From Gammaproteobacteria bacterium (GTDB taxonomy: Bacteria > Pseudomonadota > Gammaproteobacteria > Pseudomonadales > Pseudohongiellaceae): a stretch of 64,000 nucleotides of DNA. Positions within the stretch are counted from its first letter, which is position 1. Every line of letters starts with the position of its first letter. A program made the position numbers and the translations under genes. This document shows, one piece after another, positions 54,211-63,654 of this stretch. Location: the NCBI GenBank assembly GCA_008081045.1, contig VMDC01000016.1:124001-188000 (forward strand), given 5' to 3'. The notes beneath the pieces were generated by a model. The model had not been told where the DNA came from. It did no database searches and saw nothing but the letters and a program-made list of their open reading frames with translations.

Positions 54211-54242
54211 CCTGTTCGATTTCGAACATGCAGTGGAACAGG
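54211..54242 (-). promoter_or_regulatory. overlapping inverted repeats upstream of trxA
   Basis: TGTTCGA-TT-TCGAACA (54213-54228) is a perfect seven-base inverted repeat 37 bases before the trxA ATG. The same left arm can instead pair as CCTGTTC (54211-54217) with GAACAGG (54236-54242). The two hairpins exclude each other. It may be a regulator's operator or a leader RNA switch; neither is shown. Confidence 0.4.
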
Positions 54243-54350
54243 CGGTTAGGATAGGACGAACGGGCGCACGTCCGAGTAATTTCGGCCTCTAATCATAAGC
54301 GTAATTCAGAATGAATCAAGCTTTGACGTCATTTCTTTACGTCGATTTGG

Positions 54351-55379
<1,029 letters not shown>

Positions 55380-55429
55380 TTAGTCCGACCTGAGTAGCGG
55401 GTCGCTTGTTAATTGATGAGTGGAGAGAG

Positions 55430-55458
55430 ATTATAGCGTAGTCGTTCAGAGTTACTAA
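55430..55458 (-). promoter_or_regulatory. promoter of hemB
   Basis: A perfect TATAAT on the minus strand at 55435-55430 is preceded, after a 17-base spacer, by TTAGTA at 55458-55453 (three of six matches). It lies 62 bases before the hemB ATG. Confidence 0.5.
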
Positions 55459-55565
55459 CCCGATCCATCCAGCGTTGGCTGTGATTTGCGAGGTCTTGCA
55501 GTCAGGCAGTAGCCTGGACGACAGATTCTGTGGCCCCAGAATCTTTTCTGTTTGAGGTATGAGAC

Positions 55566-57704
55566 GTGAGTAAAACGAAGATCCCGGTGATTGTCGCCCT
55601 AGCTGTTGCCCTGGGCTGCTTCTATTTTTTTGACCTCGGGCGGTTCATTACGCTCGGATTCGTGCAGTCCCAGATCATGACCCTGCAAGAATTCCGGGAG
55701 ACAAATTTTCCACTCGCCGCTGGCCTGTACTTTTCTGCTTATGTGGCGATCACGGCATTTTCAATTCCCGGGGCAGTCATCATTACCCTCCTTGGCGGAG
55801 CCATGTTCGGCCTGTTCTGGGGTACGCTGCTGGCCTCATTTGCCAGTTCCATCGGTGCCACGGCGGCATTTTTGATCGCCCGGGTGCTGTTGCGCGACTG
55901 GGTGCAGTCACGCTTTGGTGAGTCTCTGAAACCCATCAATGAGGGTATCGAAAAGGACGGCGGGTTCTACCTCTTCAGTCTGCGAATGGTCCCCTTGTTT
56001 CCGTTTTTTCTGGTGAATGTGGCAATGGGTCTGACGCCGATTCGCGTGCGATCGTTTTATTTCATCAGCCAGCTGGGCATGTTGATGGGTACGGTAGTTT
56101 ACGTCAACGCAGGCGTGGAACTGGCCCGGATCAATTCACTGTCCGGCTTGGTGAGTGCGCCTGTTCTTGTCTCACTGGCTCTGCTTGGTGTGTTTCCTCT
56201 GGTCGGAAGAGCGATCGTGAATCAAATGAAGCGCAAAAAGCTGACCAAGCAATATCCCCGGCCAGAATCGTTTGACGCGAATGTTGTTGTGATCGGCGGC
56301 GGTTCTGCTGGCCTGGTTGCTGCCATTATCGGGGCAGGTTCGAAGGCGAAGACTGTTCTGATTGAGAAGGACAAAATGGGTGGAGATTGTCTGAATACCG
56401 GGTGTGTGCCAAGCAAGACCCTGATTCGCAGTGGTCGCATCATGTCCTACATCCGAAGAGCCGAGGAATTCGGGCTGGTGGACGCTAGCGCTCAGGTGGA
56501 TTTTGCGGCGGTCATGGAGCGAGTCCAGAGCGTGATTCAAACCATTGAACCTCATGATTCAGTCGAGCGCTTCACTTCGCTCGGAGTTGAATGTGTTCAG
56601 GGTGAGGCCTTCATCAAATCTCCCTATGAAGTCGCGGTAGGAGAGCGCACGATAACCACACGGTCGATTATTGTCGCGACCGGCGCCCGCCCCCTGATTC
56701 CTGAAGTAAGCGGGTTGGAAGACACGGGATATCTGACCTCTGACACCATCTGGAGACTTCGAGAGCTGCCAAAACGTCTCCTGGTTGTGGGGGCCGGGCC
56801 AATAGGCTGTGAACTGGCACAGGCGTTTAGCCACCTTGGTTCACAAGTCACTCAGGTCGATATGGCAGAGCGCATCATGCCGAGGGAAGATGCTGAAGTG
56901 TCGGCAGCTGTGACCACGCGATTTGAGAAGGATGGCATCACTGTGCTGACCGGACATAGTTTGCGTCGTTTCTTTGTTGAGCACGGGCAGAAAAAAGTTG
57001 AAGTGTCGAGTAACGGCGAGACCCGGGTGCTCGAATTCGATCAAGTCCTGGTCGCAGCCGGGCGAAAGCCGAACACCGAAAATTTCGGTCTGGAAGAGTT
57101 GGGTGTGGCTCTGACGCCATCCGGCACAATTGAAATCAACAGCGCCATGCAGACGTCCTACCCGAACATTTATGCATGCGGGGATGTTGCAGGGCCGTAT
57201 CAGTTTACTCACATGGCTTCGTTTCAGGCCTATTTCGCCTCTTTGAATGCGCTTCTTGGTGGGCTTTGGCGCCTGCGGGCTAACTACCGGGTTGTGCCGT
57301 GGGCGACGTTCACCAATCCCGAGGTCGCGCGCGTTGGCTTAAGTGAGCAGGAAGCGCAGCAACGCAAAATTGGCTATGAGCTGACCCGCTATGGGCTCGA
57401 TCATCATGACCGGGCACTGGCTGACGGTGAAGCGCACGGGTTCGTCAAAGTGTTGACCGTGCCGGGTACAGACAGAATTCTGGGTGTAAGCATTGTCGGC
57501 TATCATGCCGGTGAACTTATCGGGGAGTATGTGTTCGCCATGACCCATGGACTGGGTCTGAAGAAAATCTCCGCGGTTACCCACATTTATCCGACTTGGT
57601 CTGAATCCAATAAATTCGCTGCCAATGCCTGGCGCAGTGCTCGCCTGCCGGACAAGTACCTCCCCTATATCGAGCGTTTTTTTCGCTGGCAAAGAGGGAG
57701 ATAG
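55566..57704 (+). CDS. fusion of TVP38/TMEM64 membrane domain and FAD disulfide reductase
   Basis: A 712-residue two-part protein. Residues 1-230 form a VTT/DedA-like membrane domain (hydrophobic segments near 8-28, 50-72, 78-105, 135-160, 168-185 and 200-220, with GGAMFGLFWGTLLASFASSIGA and RMVPLFPFFLVN as family motifs). After a basic linker (MKRKKLTKQYPRP) a class I pyridine nucleotide-disulfide oxidoreductase follows: FAD motif VVIGGGSAGLVAA, redox-active C275 and C280 in GGDCLNTGCVPSKTL, an NAD(P)H motif VVGAGPIGCELAQA, and the C-terminal HIYPTWSE with the catalytic His-Glu pair. It resembles mercuric/dihydrolipoyl reductases but lacks the metal-binding N-domain and the C-terminal Cys pair of MerA. 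The substrate is unknown. Confidence 0.88.
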   Translation: MSKTKIPVIVALAVALGCFYFFDLGRFITLGFVQSQIMTLQEFRETNFPLAAGLYFSAYVAITAFSIPGAVIITLLGGAMFGLFWGTLLASFASSIGATAAFLIARVLLRDWVQSRFGESLKPINEGIEKDGGFYLFSLRMVPLFPFFLVNVAMGLTPIRVRSFYFISQLGMLMGTVVYVNAGVELARINSLSGLVSAPVLVSLALLGVFPLVGRAIVNQMKRKKLTKQYPRPESFDANVVVIGGGSAGLVAAIIGAGSKAKTVLIEKDKMGGDCLNTGCVPSKTLIRSGRIMSYIRRAEEFGLVDASAQVDFAAVMERVQSVIQTIEPHDSVERFTSLGVECVQGEAFIKSPYEVAVGERTITTRSIIVATGARPLIPEVSGLEDTGYLTSDTIWRLRELPKRLLVVGAGPIGCELAQAFSHLGSQVTQVDMAERIMPREDAEVSAAVTTRFEKDGITVLTGHSLRRFFVEHGQKKVEVSSNGETRVLEFDQVLVAAGRKPNTENFGLEELGVALTPSGTIEINSAMQTSYPNIYACGDVAGPYQFTHMASFQAYFASLNALLGGLWRLRANYRVVPWATFTNPEVARVGLSEQEAQQRKIGYELTRYGLDHHDRALADGEAHGFVKVLTVPGTDRILGVSIVGYHAGELIGEYVFAMTHGLGLKKISAVTHIYPTWSESNKFAANAWRSARLPDKYLPYIERFFRWQRGR

Positions 57705-57721
57705 AAATCTGACGGAATCGC

Positions 57722-59290
57722 TTAGTTGCTGTTCCAATCAGCGAGATAGCGGTCAAAGTCCAGTGTATCGCTGGCTTCGATTTCAGCCTGTTTCTTGAGA
57801 GAGAGCTCACTGGCACCGATAAAATCCGTGAGCGTGCGTTCGTCCAGAGTGCTGCTGAGGAGCTCCTCCTGAGTCTGTTTTGATCTTTCGAGTGAAAATT
57901 CAAAAAAAGACAGCTTGTTTTGTTCCATCTCTTTAAGCATCCGCCCGGAAGGTGTCAGCTCTGGATCTTTGACCTTTGCTCGCTGTGCTGCCAGCGCATC
58001 ACTGTAACCTGCTTCGCTGTGGCAGTAATTCAGAATCGTGCTGCTGTGATGGATATCATTCAGGAGTGATTCCGCCCATTCTCTCATGGCTATCGTTTGG
58101 CCGGTGCGAGACAGCATCAGCTCGGGATCTCGACCCTGCTCAACGACAAGTTCGAGGTTTTTCGCGACCTCGAAGAATTCGCCTTCATTGCACTGCGGGC
58201 TGTCATTGAGCAAGCAGTGAAGCAGGAAACTGTCCAGAAACTTAATCTGTTCCGGATCGATGCCGAGCGGCAGGAACGGATTGAGATCAAGCGCCCGAAC
58301 CTCGACATACTCAATGCCTTCGCGGGTCAGACCATCCAGCGGCTTGGTGCCGCTTGGCACATTCCGCTTGGGGCGAATAGTAGAGTAGAACTCATTTTCC
58401 AGCTGCAGCAGATTGGCATTGATCTGCACCGGCTGGTTGCCTTCTCGACGGCTTATTGCTTCATATTCCGGATAAGGCGTGTGCATCGCGCTGTTGAGAC
58501 ATTCCACATAGGCGTCCAGTTCGTTGTAGCAAACAAACAGAGATTTCTGAGCCTCACTCTTATAGCCTAGGCTGCCCATGCGCAAACAGGTCGCGTGCGG
58601 AAGGTAAAGGCTGTGGTCATCTAATTCGGCCAGCGAGTGTTCCCGGCCCTGGGCGAAGCATTTGCAGGCCGCTGGAGAGGCCCCGAACAGATAGACCAGC
58701 AGCCAGGAGAATCGGTGAAAATTTCGGATCAGGTGCAAATAGCGTGAGGTTTTAAAATCCTTCAAGGATTCCTGGCTCCCGCAAATTTCTTTGAAAGGCT
58801 CCCAGAACGCATCCGGCATGGAGAAATTGTAGTGCAGGCCAGCCACGACCTGCATGAGACTGCCGTATCGATGGTGAAGGCCGCTGCGATAGAGCGTTTT
58901 CATCCTGCCTATATTCGACGACCCGTACTGAGCGAGCGGTATTTCAGTATCCGGATGTAAGGGGCATGGCATGCTGCAGACCCAGAACATCTCCTGCTCC
59001 TCGAGATTTTCCAGAGAGAAGCGGTGAATGTTTTCCAGCATCTTCAGGCAATCCTGAATGCCGGCGTAGGCCGGGGTTATAAATTCCAGCAGGGCCTCGG
59101 AAAAATCGGTGGTGATGTACGGGTTGGTGAGCGCGGACCCCAGAGCTTCAGGATGCGGGCGCGTGGAGATGTGCCCTGCCGGTGTCACGCGCAGGCATTC
59201 CTTTTCAATCCCGCGCCGAATACTGCCCCAGGCCGGTTTGAATTCCGGTATGCGGTATCGATTGAGGCTGGTTTGAATTGGGTTTGACAT
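57722..59290 (-). CDS. gshA: glutamate-cysteine ligase
   Basis: A 522-residue enzyme of the proteobacterial GshA type that makes gamma-glutamylcysteine, the rate-limiting step to glutathione (gshB is at 27518-28477). It begins MSNPIQTSLNRYR; the ATP and metal-binding IRRGIEKECLRV, the DFSEALLEFITPA block, SMPCPLHPDTEIPLAQYG and YVEVRALDLNPFLPLG are the standard motifs. The frame is open 32 codons upstream, but GAGGG lies just before the ATG at 59290 and the family starts there. It follows hslR by 116 bases in the same direction. Confidence 0.95.
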   Translation of the reverse strand: MSNPIQTSLNRYRIPEFKPAWGSIRRGIEKECLRVTPAGHISTRPHPEALGSALTNPYITTDFSEALLEFITPAYAGIQDCLKMLENIHRFSLENLEEQEMFWVCSMPCPLHPDTEIPLAQYGSSNIGRMKTLYRSGLHHRYGSLMQVVAGLHYNFSMPDAFWEPFKEICGSQESLKDFKTSRYLHLIRNFHRFSWLLVYLFGASPAACKCFAQGREHSLAELDDHSLYLPHATCLRMGSLGYKSEAQKSLFVCYNELDAYVECLNSAMHTPYPEYEAISRREGNQPVQINANLLQLENEFYSTIRPKRNVPSGTKPLDGLTREGIEYVEVRALDLNPFLPLGIDPEQIKFLDSFLLHCLLNDSPQCNEGEFFEVAKNLELVVEQGRDPELMLSRTGQTIAMREWAESLLNDIHHSSTILNYCHSEAGYSDALAAQRAKVKDPELTPSGRMLKEMEQNKLSFFEFSLERSKQTQEELLSSTLDERTLTDFIGASELSLKKQAEIEASDTLDFDRYLADWNSN

Positions 59291-59406
59291 GCATCCCTCT
59301 GCCACGCTGACTGAACGCACGTCGGTGCGCGTCGCTGCTGTCGCTGCTAGAGCGCAATGATAAATGACTATGACCCTGTCAACCACCTGTCAGGGATCGT
59401 TGTAAC

Positions 59407-59826
59407 TCAGTCTGCGTCGCCTTGTTTGAAGCGCTGAATCATTCTTCTTTGTTTTTTGTTGGGCCGCGTGGGAGAAGGCCAGTGGTTGGGCTGAGCTTTG
59501 CGCTCGGCCGCCCGCGCTTCGCGGCGTTTGATACTCTCTGCAGTTTCTTCGTAGAGCAACTGAGCCTCCGGCGCGCTCTTTCGCTTGTCTGAAAGTGCTT
59601 TCACTACGACTGTTTTGTCGTCGAAGCCCTGCCGGAGGGAAATACGGGTGCCGAGCGTGATTTCTTTGCTGGGTTTGCTGCGGGCCCCGTCACAATGCAC
59701 TTTCCCTCCCTCAATTGACTGTTTGGCGATCGCGCGGGTTTTGTAAAAACGAGCTGCCCACAGCCACTTATCCAGTCTGATTTTAGCCGGCACATTTGAA
59801 ACAGATTCGGAAGAGGTCTTGGGCAT
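59407..59826 (-). CDS. hslR: ribosome-associated heat shock protein Hsp15
   Basis: A 139-residue S4-domain RNA-binding protein. The S4 domain spans about 14-75 (IRLDKWLWAARFYKTRAIAKQSIEGGKV), followed by a basic helical tail rich in K, R and E that ends QRRMIQRFKQGDAD. Hsp15 binds free 50S subunits that still carry a nascent peptidyl-tRNA, allowing rescue after heat stress. It lies between the nucleotidase and gshA in one direction. In many genomes it adjoins hslO, not seen here. Confidence 0.93.
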   Translation of the reverse strand: MPKTSSESVSNVPAKIRLDKWLWAARFYKTRAIAKQSIEGGKVHCDGARSKPSKEITLGTRISLRQGFDDKTVVVKALSDKRKSAPEAQLLYEETAESIKRREARAAERKAQPNHWPSPTRPNKKQRRMIQRFKQGDAD

Positions 59827-59981
59827 AGCAGGTGTCTACGTTTCCTCGGTGGTCTTGCGAGTTCGGTAAATGAGTCAGTTCGCAAGGCCGGATAATCCTC
59901 CTTGCATGTGGGCAGCGCGGTTAAGCCCGGATTGCCGTCGGTGTCACGTGGCTGCCAAGCTGTGAGAACCGCGGGGGATTA

Positions 59982-60641
59982 TCAGTCATTGGGTGTGATT
60001 AAACCAAAGTCATCGACCTGAGGAAATTCGGCGACAGGAAGTGAGGGCTGTTGGCTGTCCGGCTGCTTGATCGCCCGGAGATGGGCAATGCCTTCCTGTT
60101 GGGCCTGTCTCAGCACGCTCAGGTTGTCATCGAATAAAGCGGTTCTGGTGGGATCGTAGGCGAAAAGCTGCTGGAGGGATTCCCAGAAACCGTCGTTTTC
60201 CTTCGCTTTATTGAGTTGATGAGAACTGATGAGCTGCTCGAAGTACTGCTCTATACGGACATGCTGCATTTTAAGCTGCAGGCTGATTGGGTGGGCGTTG
60301 GTCACCAGCAGCACCTGTTTCCCCTTTGCGGCCAGCGCCTTGAGTAATTGCTCGGCACCCGGCCGTAGCCGTATTTTATCGGTTATCAGGTGTTTCAGGC
60401 GCGGAATGTCCAACTGCAATTCTGCCTGCCAGTAATCGATGGAATACCAGTCCAGCGTCCCGTGGACCTGCGCGTATTTGCTTTGCACATGCGCCAGTGC
60501 CTGTTCCTCTGAAACCCCATGGTGCTTGCTGAAGTGTTCGGGCACCAGCTTGAGCCAGAAAAAATTGTCAAAATGAAGATCCAGCAGGGTGCCATCCATG
60601 TCGAACATCACAGTGTCTATTTCGGACCAGGGGAGCATCAT
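59982..60641 (-). CDS. yrfG: GMP/IMP nucleotidase (YrfG-like HAD hydrolase)
   Basis: A 219-residue HAD hydrolase. Motif I is FDMDGTLLDLHFDNFFW, a start typical of YrfG; motif II is VLLVTNAHP, motif III K is in LNKAKENDGFW, and motif IV is ALFDDNLSVL. YrfG of E. coli dephosphorylates GMP and IMP. The start was set at the first of two adjacent ATG codons (60641) with AGGAA upstream; the frame runs 66 codons further but into the promoter region of divergent cysQ. hslR is 155 bases downstream. Confidence 0.88.
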   Translation of the reverse strand: MMLPWSEIDTVMFDMDGTLLDLHFDNFFWLKLVPEHFSKHHGVSEEQALAHVQSKYAQVHGTLDWYSIDYWQAELQLDIPRLKHLITDKIRLRPGAEQLLKALAAKGKQVLLVTNAHPISLQLKMQHVRIEQYFEQLISSHQLNKAKENDGFWESLQQLFAYDPTRTALFDDNLSVLRQAQQEGIAHLRAIKQPDSQQPSLPVAEFPQVDDFGLITPND

Positions 60642-60823
60642 TGACTTGTCATTTCCTGTCAGATTAGTGCGATCAGGGCGCCAAGGATAAACCGGATAAA
60701 TCCTGTTGCAACCGCTGATGATGAGATACGTGTCAAGCTTGGTAATTTTTGAAAACTTGGTGCAAGATTCCATCGCGCTGCCCAGACAGATGGGTCGACA
60801 GAGCGGGCAGGCAGGAGATTCAG

Positions 60824-61648
60824 ATGGAATATTCAGCACAGCTGCAGACCATGCATGAAATCGCTTGCGCAGCGGGTCAGCAGATCATGCAGGTGTATGA
60901 GAGCGGTGCGCCCGTTGAGGTTGCCACAAAAGACGACGCGTCACCTCTCACGGAGGCGGACCGCCGGGCGCATCAGCTGATTACTGATGCGCTTTCGGGT
61001 CTGCCTGGAGGACTGCCAATTTTGTCCGAAGAGAGTGAAGCGATCAGCTACGATGAGAGAAGCGGCTGGCAAACTTATTGGTTGGTCGACCCGCTCGACG
61101 GCACGAAAGAGTTCATCAGTCGAAACGGCGAATTCACTGTCAATATCGCCTTGATTGACAACGGCATTGCTCGCGCTGGTGTGGTGCATGTGCCGGTCTC
61201 AGGGTTCAGCTATATCGGTGAGCTCGGTTATGGTGCGTGGAAAATTCAACCGGACGGCGCGGCGGAGCGGATCTTTCCTACCACCTTGACGCCGGAGCAT
61301 CAGTGCCTGCGCGTAGTTGCCAGTCGCAGTCATCTCGGTGAGCGGGAACAGCAGATTGTTGCGCGTCTGCGCGAGCGTTTTGAGGACATCGAAATGGTGA
61401 GTATGGGCAGTTCGCTCAAATTTTGCCTGCTGGCAGAGGGGGGAGCTGATTTCTATCCTCGACTGGCGCCAACCAGCGAGTGGGATACCGCTGCGGCCCA
61501 CGCAGTCCTGAGGGCGGCGGGCGGCGATGTGGTGACCTCAGACTTTTTGCCGCTGCGCTATAATCAGAAGGCGGAACTGCTCAACCCGCATTTCATGGCC
61601 ATGGCGGATGCAAGCTTTGATTGGCGGGAAATACTCCAGCAGCCATGA
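60824..61648 (+). CDS. cysQ: 3'(2'),5'-bisphosphate nucleotidase
   Basis: A 274-residue inositol monophosphatase-fold enzyme that removes the 3' phosphate of PAP made in sulfate assimilation. The metal site is E69/E70 (ILSEES), DPLDGT (89-94) and WDTAAAHAVL near 229. AGGAG lies six bases before the ATG; an open frame extends 25 codons upstream but the family starts here. It is divergent from yrfG; nudE, often between them, is absent. DUF885 follows. Confidence 0.93.
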   Translation: MEYSAQLQTMHEIACAAGQQIMQVYESGAPVEVATKDDASPLTEADRRAHQLITDALSGLPGGLPILSEESEAISYDERSGWQTYWLVDPLDGTKEFISRNGEFTVNIALIDNGIARAGVVHVPVSGFSYIGELGYGAWKIQPDGAAERIFPTTLTPEHQCLRVVASRSHLGEREQQIVARLRERFEDIEMVSMGSSLKFCLLAEGGADFYPRLAPTSEWDTAAAHAVLRAAGGDVVTSDFLPLRYNQKAELLNPHFMAMADASFDWREILQQP

Positions 61649-61749
61649 AGCAACTCCGTCGGCAGCTCTGGACAGCTTTGCGCAAACGCGCTAGCGTCCG
61701 TCTCTCACTGCCCCCCGCTCAATCTGTTCTTCGCAATAAGGAACTCGAT

Positions 61750-63642
61750 ATGCTAGTTCGTTTGTCTTCCGCGTTGTTTGTTACCACCTTGCTTGCTGCC
61801 TGCGGCGACGCGCCAAGCAGTTCCCCCGAAGGTGCCCAGGCACCGGCCCCCGGGCAGATCGCAGAGCAGACCGAGACGGACCGGCTTAATGTCTGGCTGG
61901 ATGAACAGTATGAACAGCAGTTGGATTTCAGCCCTCAGACCCGTAGCGTCTTGGGTGACAAAACTGACTATGATCAGTTGAATGACGTCACCCCTGAAGC
62001 CCAGCAGCGGCGACTCGACTGGCAGCGGCAGAGCGTGGCGACCATGCGCAGCGAATTCGAGTACCAGGTGCTCAACGAGGACGGGAAACTGTCTTTTGAT
62101 ATGTGGGAATACGCGCTGGAACAGGCCGAAGCGGCCTATCCCTATCGCAACTACGGTTACATTTTCGGACGTGGTGGCCCCCATGCATCCTTGCCCAGTT
62201 TCATGATCAGTTTTCATCGCGTTGACGATGAGTCGGATCTTGAAGCTTATCTGTCTCGTCTGCAGCAGATTGATCGGGTGCTTGGTGACCTGCTTGACCT
62301 CAGCAAGGAGCAGGCAGCTGCAGGCATCCGTCAGCCACGCTTTAACTATGAGTTTGCACTGGAAGAAATCAGTCGGGTAACGACAGGGGTGCCCTTTAAC
62401 AGCGACGACAGTTCACCGAATTCTCCCATCTGGACGGATTTCCAGGGCAAGGTAGAGCAGCTGGTGAATACGGCTAAACTGGACGAGCAAGCTGCGCAGA
62501 CTTACTTGATGCGGGCGCAGGACATTCTTTCAGGCGAAGTTTTGGCTGCTTACGAGGAAGTGCGCGCCTGGCTGCAGCAGGATATGGTGTTTGCGGCCGA
62601 TCAGGCACAGGGAGTCTGGGCGCTGCCGGATGGGGAGAACTACTACAATCAGCGTCTCGCCCGAATGACTACGCTTGACTTGAGTGCTGACGAAATTCAC
62701 CGCATCGGACTGAGAGAGGTTGATCGACTGCTTTCGGAAATGGAATCGGTCAAACAGCAGACCGGTTTTCAGGGCTCCCTGCAGGAATTCTTTGTCTTTG
62801 TCAGAGAAGATGAGCAATTCTACTACCCCAATACCGACGAGGGCCGACAGGAATATCTCGAAGTCAACAATGAATACCTGAACTTCATCTTCGAGCGTTT
62901 GCCCGACTATTTTGGTCGGCTGCCCAGGGCGCCGCTTGTTGTCAGGCGCGTTGAGTCATTTCGGGAACAGCCCGGAGCTGCCCAGCACTATCGCCAGGGC
63001 GCGCCTGATGGCTCTCGACCCGGCGTGTTCTATTCCCACATGAGTGACATGTCGACCCTGGCCAAATGGCAAATTGAAGATATTGCCTACCATGAGGGTA
63101 ACCCCGGCCATCACATGCAAATTTCCATCCAGCAGGAACTGACTGATGTGCCGCGATTCCGCACACAGTACCGAACGACTGCGTACACAGAAGGATGGGG
63201 CCTTTATTCTGAGTGGCTGGCGAAGGAAATGGGTGGCTTTCAGGATCCTTACTCTGATTTTGGCCGTCTGGCCGGCGAGATCTGGCGGGCAGTTCGGCTG
63301 GTGGTAGATACCGGCATTCATGCCAAGCGCTGGAGTGAGGAACAGGCCGTTCAGTATTTTCTGGATAACTCGCCTATCCCGGAGGGAGCGGTTCGTTCTG
63401 AAGTAAAACGCTATTTCTCAAACCCCGGTCAGGCAACTGCGTATAAAATCGGCATGCTGAATTTTCAACAGGCCAGAAACCGGGCGGAAACTGCTTTAGG
63501 CCAATCTTTCGATGTGCGGATGTTTCACGATGTAGTACTCGGTGCCGGCGCAGTCCCGATGCCGATGATGCATGCCAGAGTAGAGCGTTGGATAGAAGGT
63601 CAGCTGGCTGCGAGCACAGCGGATTCGCAAGCTGCGCGATAA
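61750..63642 (+). CDS. DUF885 family lipoprotein peptidase
   Basis: A 630-residue exported protein. The signal ends in the lipobox LLAAC (cysteine at C18), so it is a lipoprotein, with an A/P/S-rich linker after it. The DUF885 catalytic block is HEGNPGHHMQ (H448, E449, H454, H455), followed by TEGWGLYSEWLAKEMG with E481, the pattern of this metal-dependent peptidase-like family. DUF885 proteins are abundant in marine bacteria with protein-rich lifestyles; the substrate is unknown. ATG at 61750 was chosen; upstream codons overlap cysQ. The next gene, a serine hydrolase, follows after 12 bases. Confidence 0.86.
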   Translation: MLVRLSSALFVTTLLAACGDAPSSSPEGAQAPAPGQIAEQTETDRLNVWLDEQYEQQLDFSPQTRSVLGDKTDYDQLNDVTPEAQQRRLDWQRQSVATMRSEFEYQVLNEDGKLSFDMWEYALEQAEAAYPYRNYGYIFGRGGPHASLPSFMISFHRVDDESDLEAYLSRLQQIDRVLGDLLDLSKEQAAAGIRQPRFNYEFALEEISRVTTGVPFNSDDSSPNSPIWTDFQGKVEQLVNTAKLDEQAAQTYLMRAQDILSGEVLAAYEEVRAWLQQDMVFAADQAQGVWALPDGENYYNQRLARMTTLDLSADEIHRIGLREVDRLLSEMESVKQQTGFQGSLQEFFVFVREDEQFYYPNTDEGRQEYLEVNNEYLNFIFERLPDYFGRLPRAPLVVRRVESFREQPGAAQHYRQGAPDGSRPGVFYSHMSDMSTLAKWQIEDIAYHEGNPGHHMQISIQQELTDVPRFRTQYRTTAYTEGWGLYSEWLAKEMGGFQDPYSDFGRLAGEIWRAVRLVVDTGIHAKRWSEEQAVQYFLDNSPIPEGAVRSEVKRYFSNPGQATAYKIGMLNFQQARNRAETALGQSFDVRMFHDVVLGAGAVPMPMMHARVERWIEGQLAASTADSQAAR

Positions 63643-63654
63643 GTGGGAGAGACG

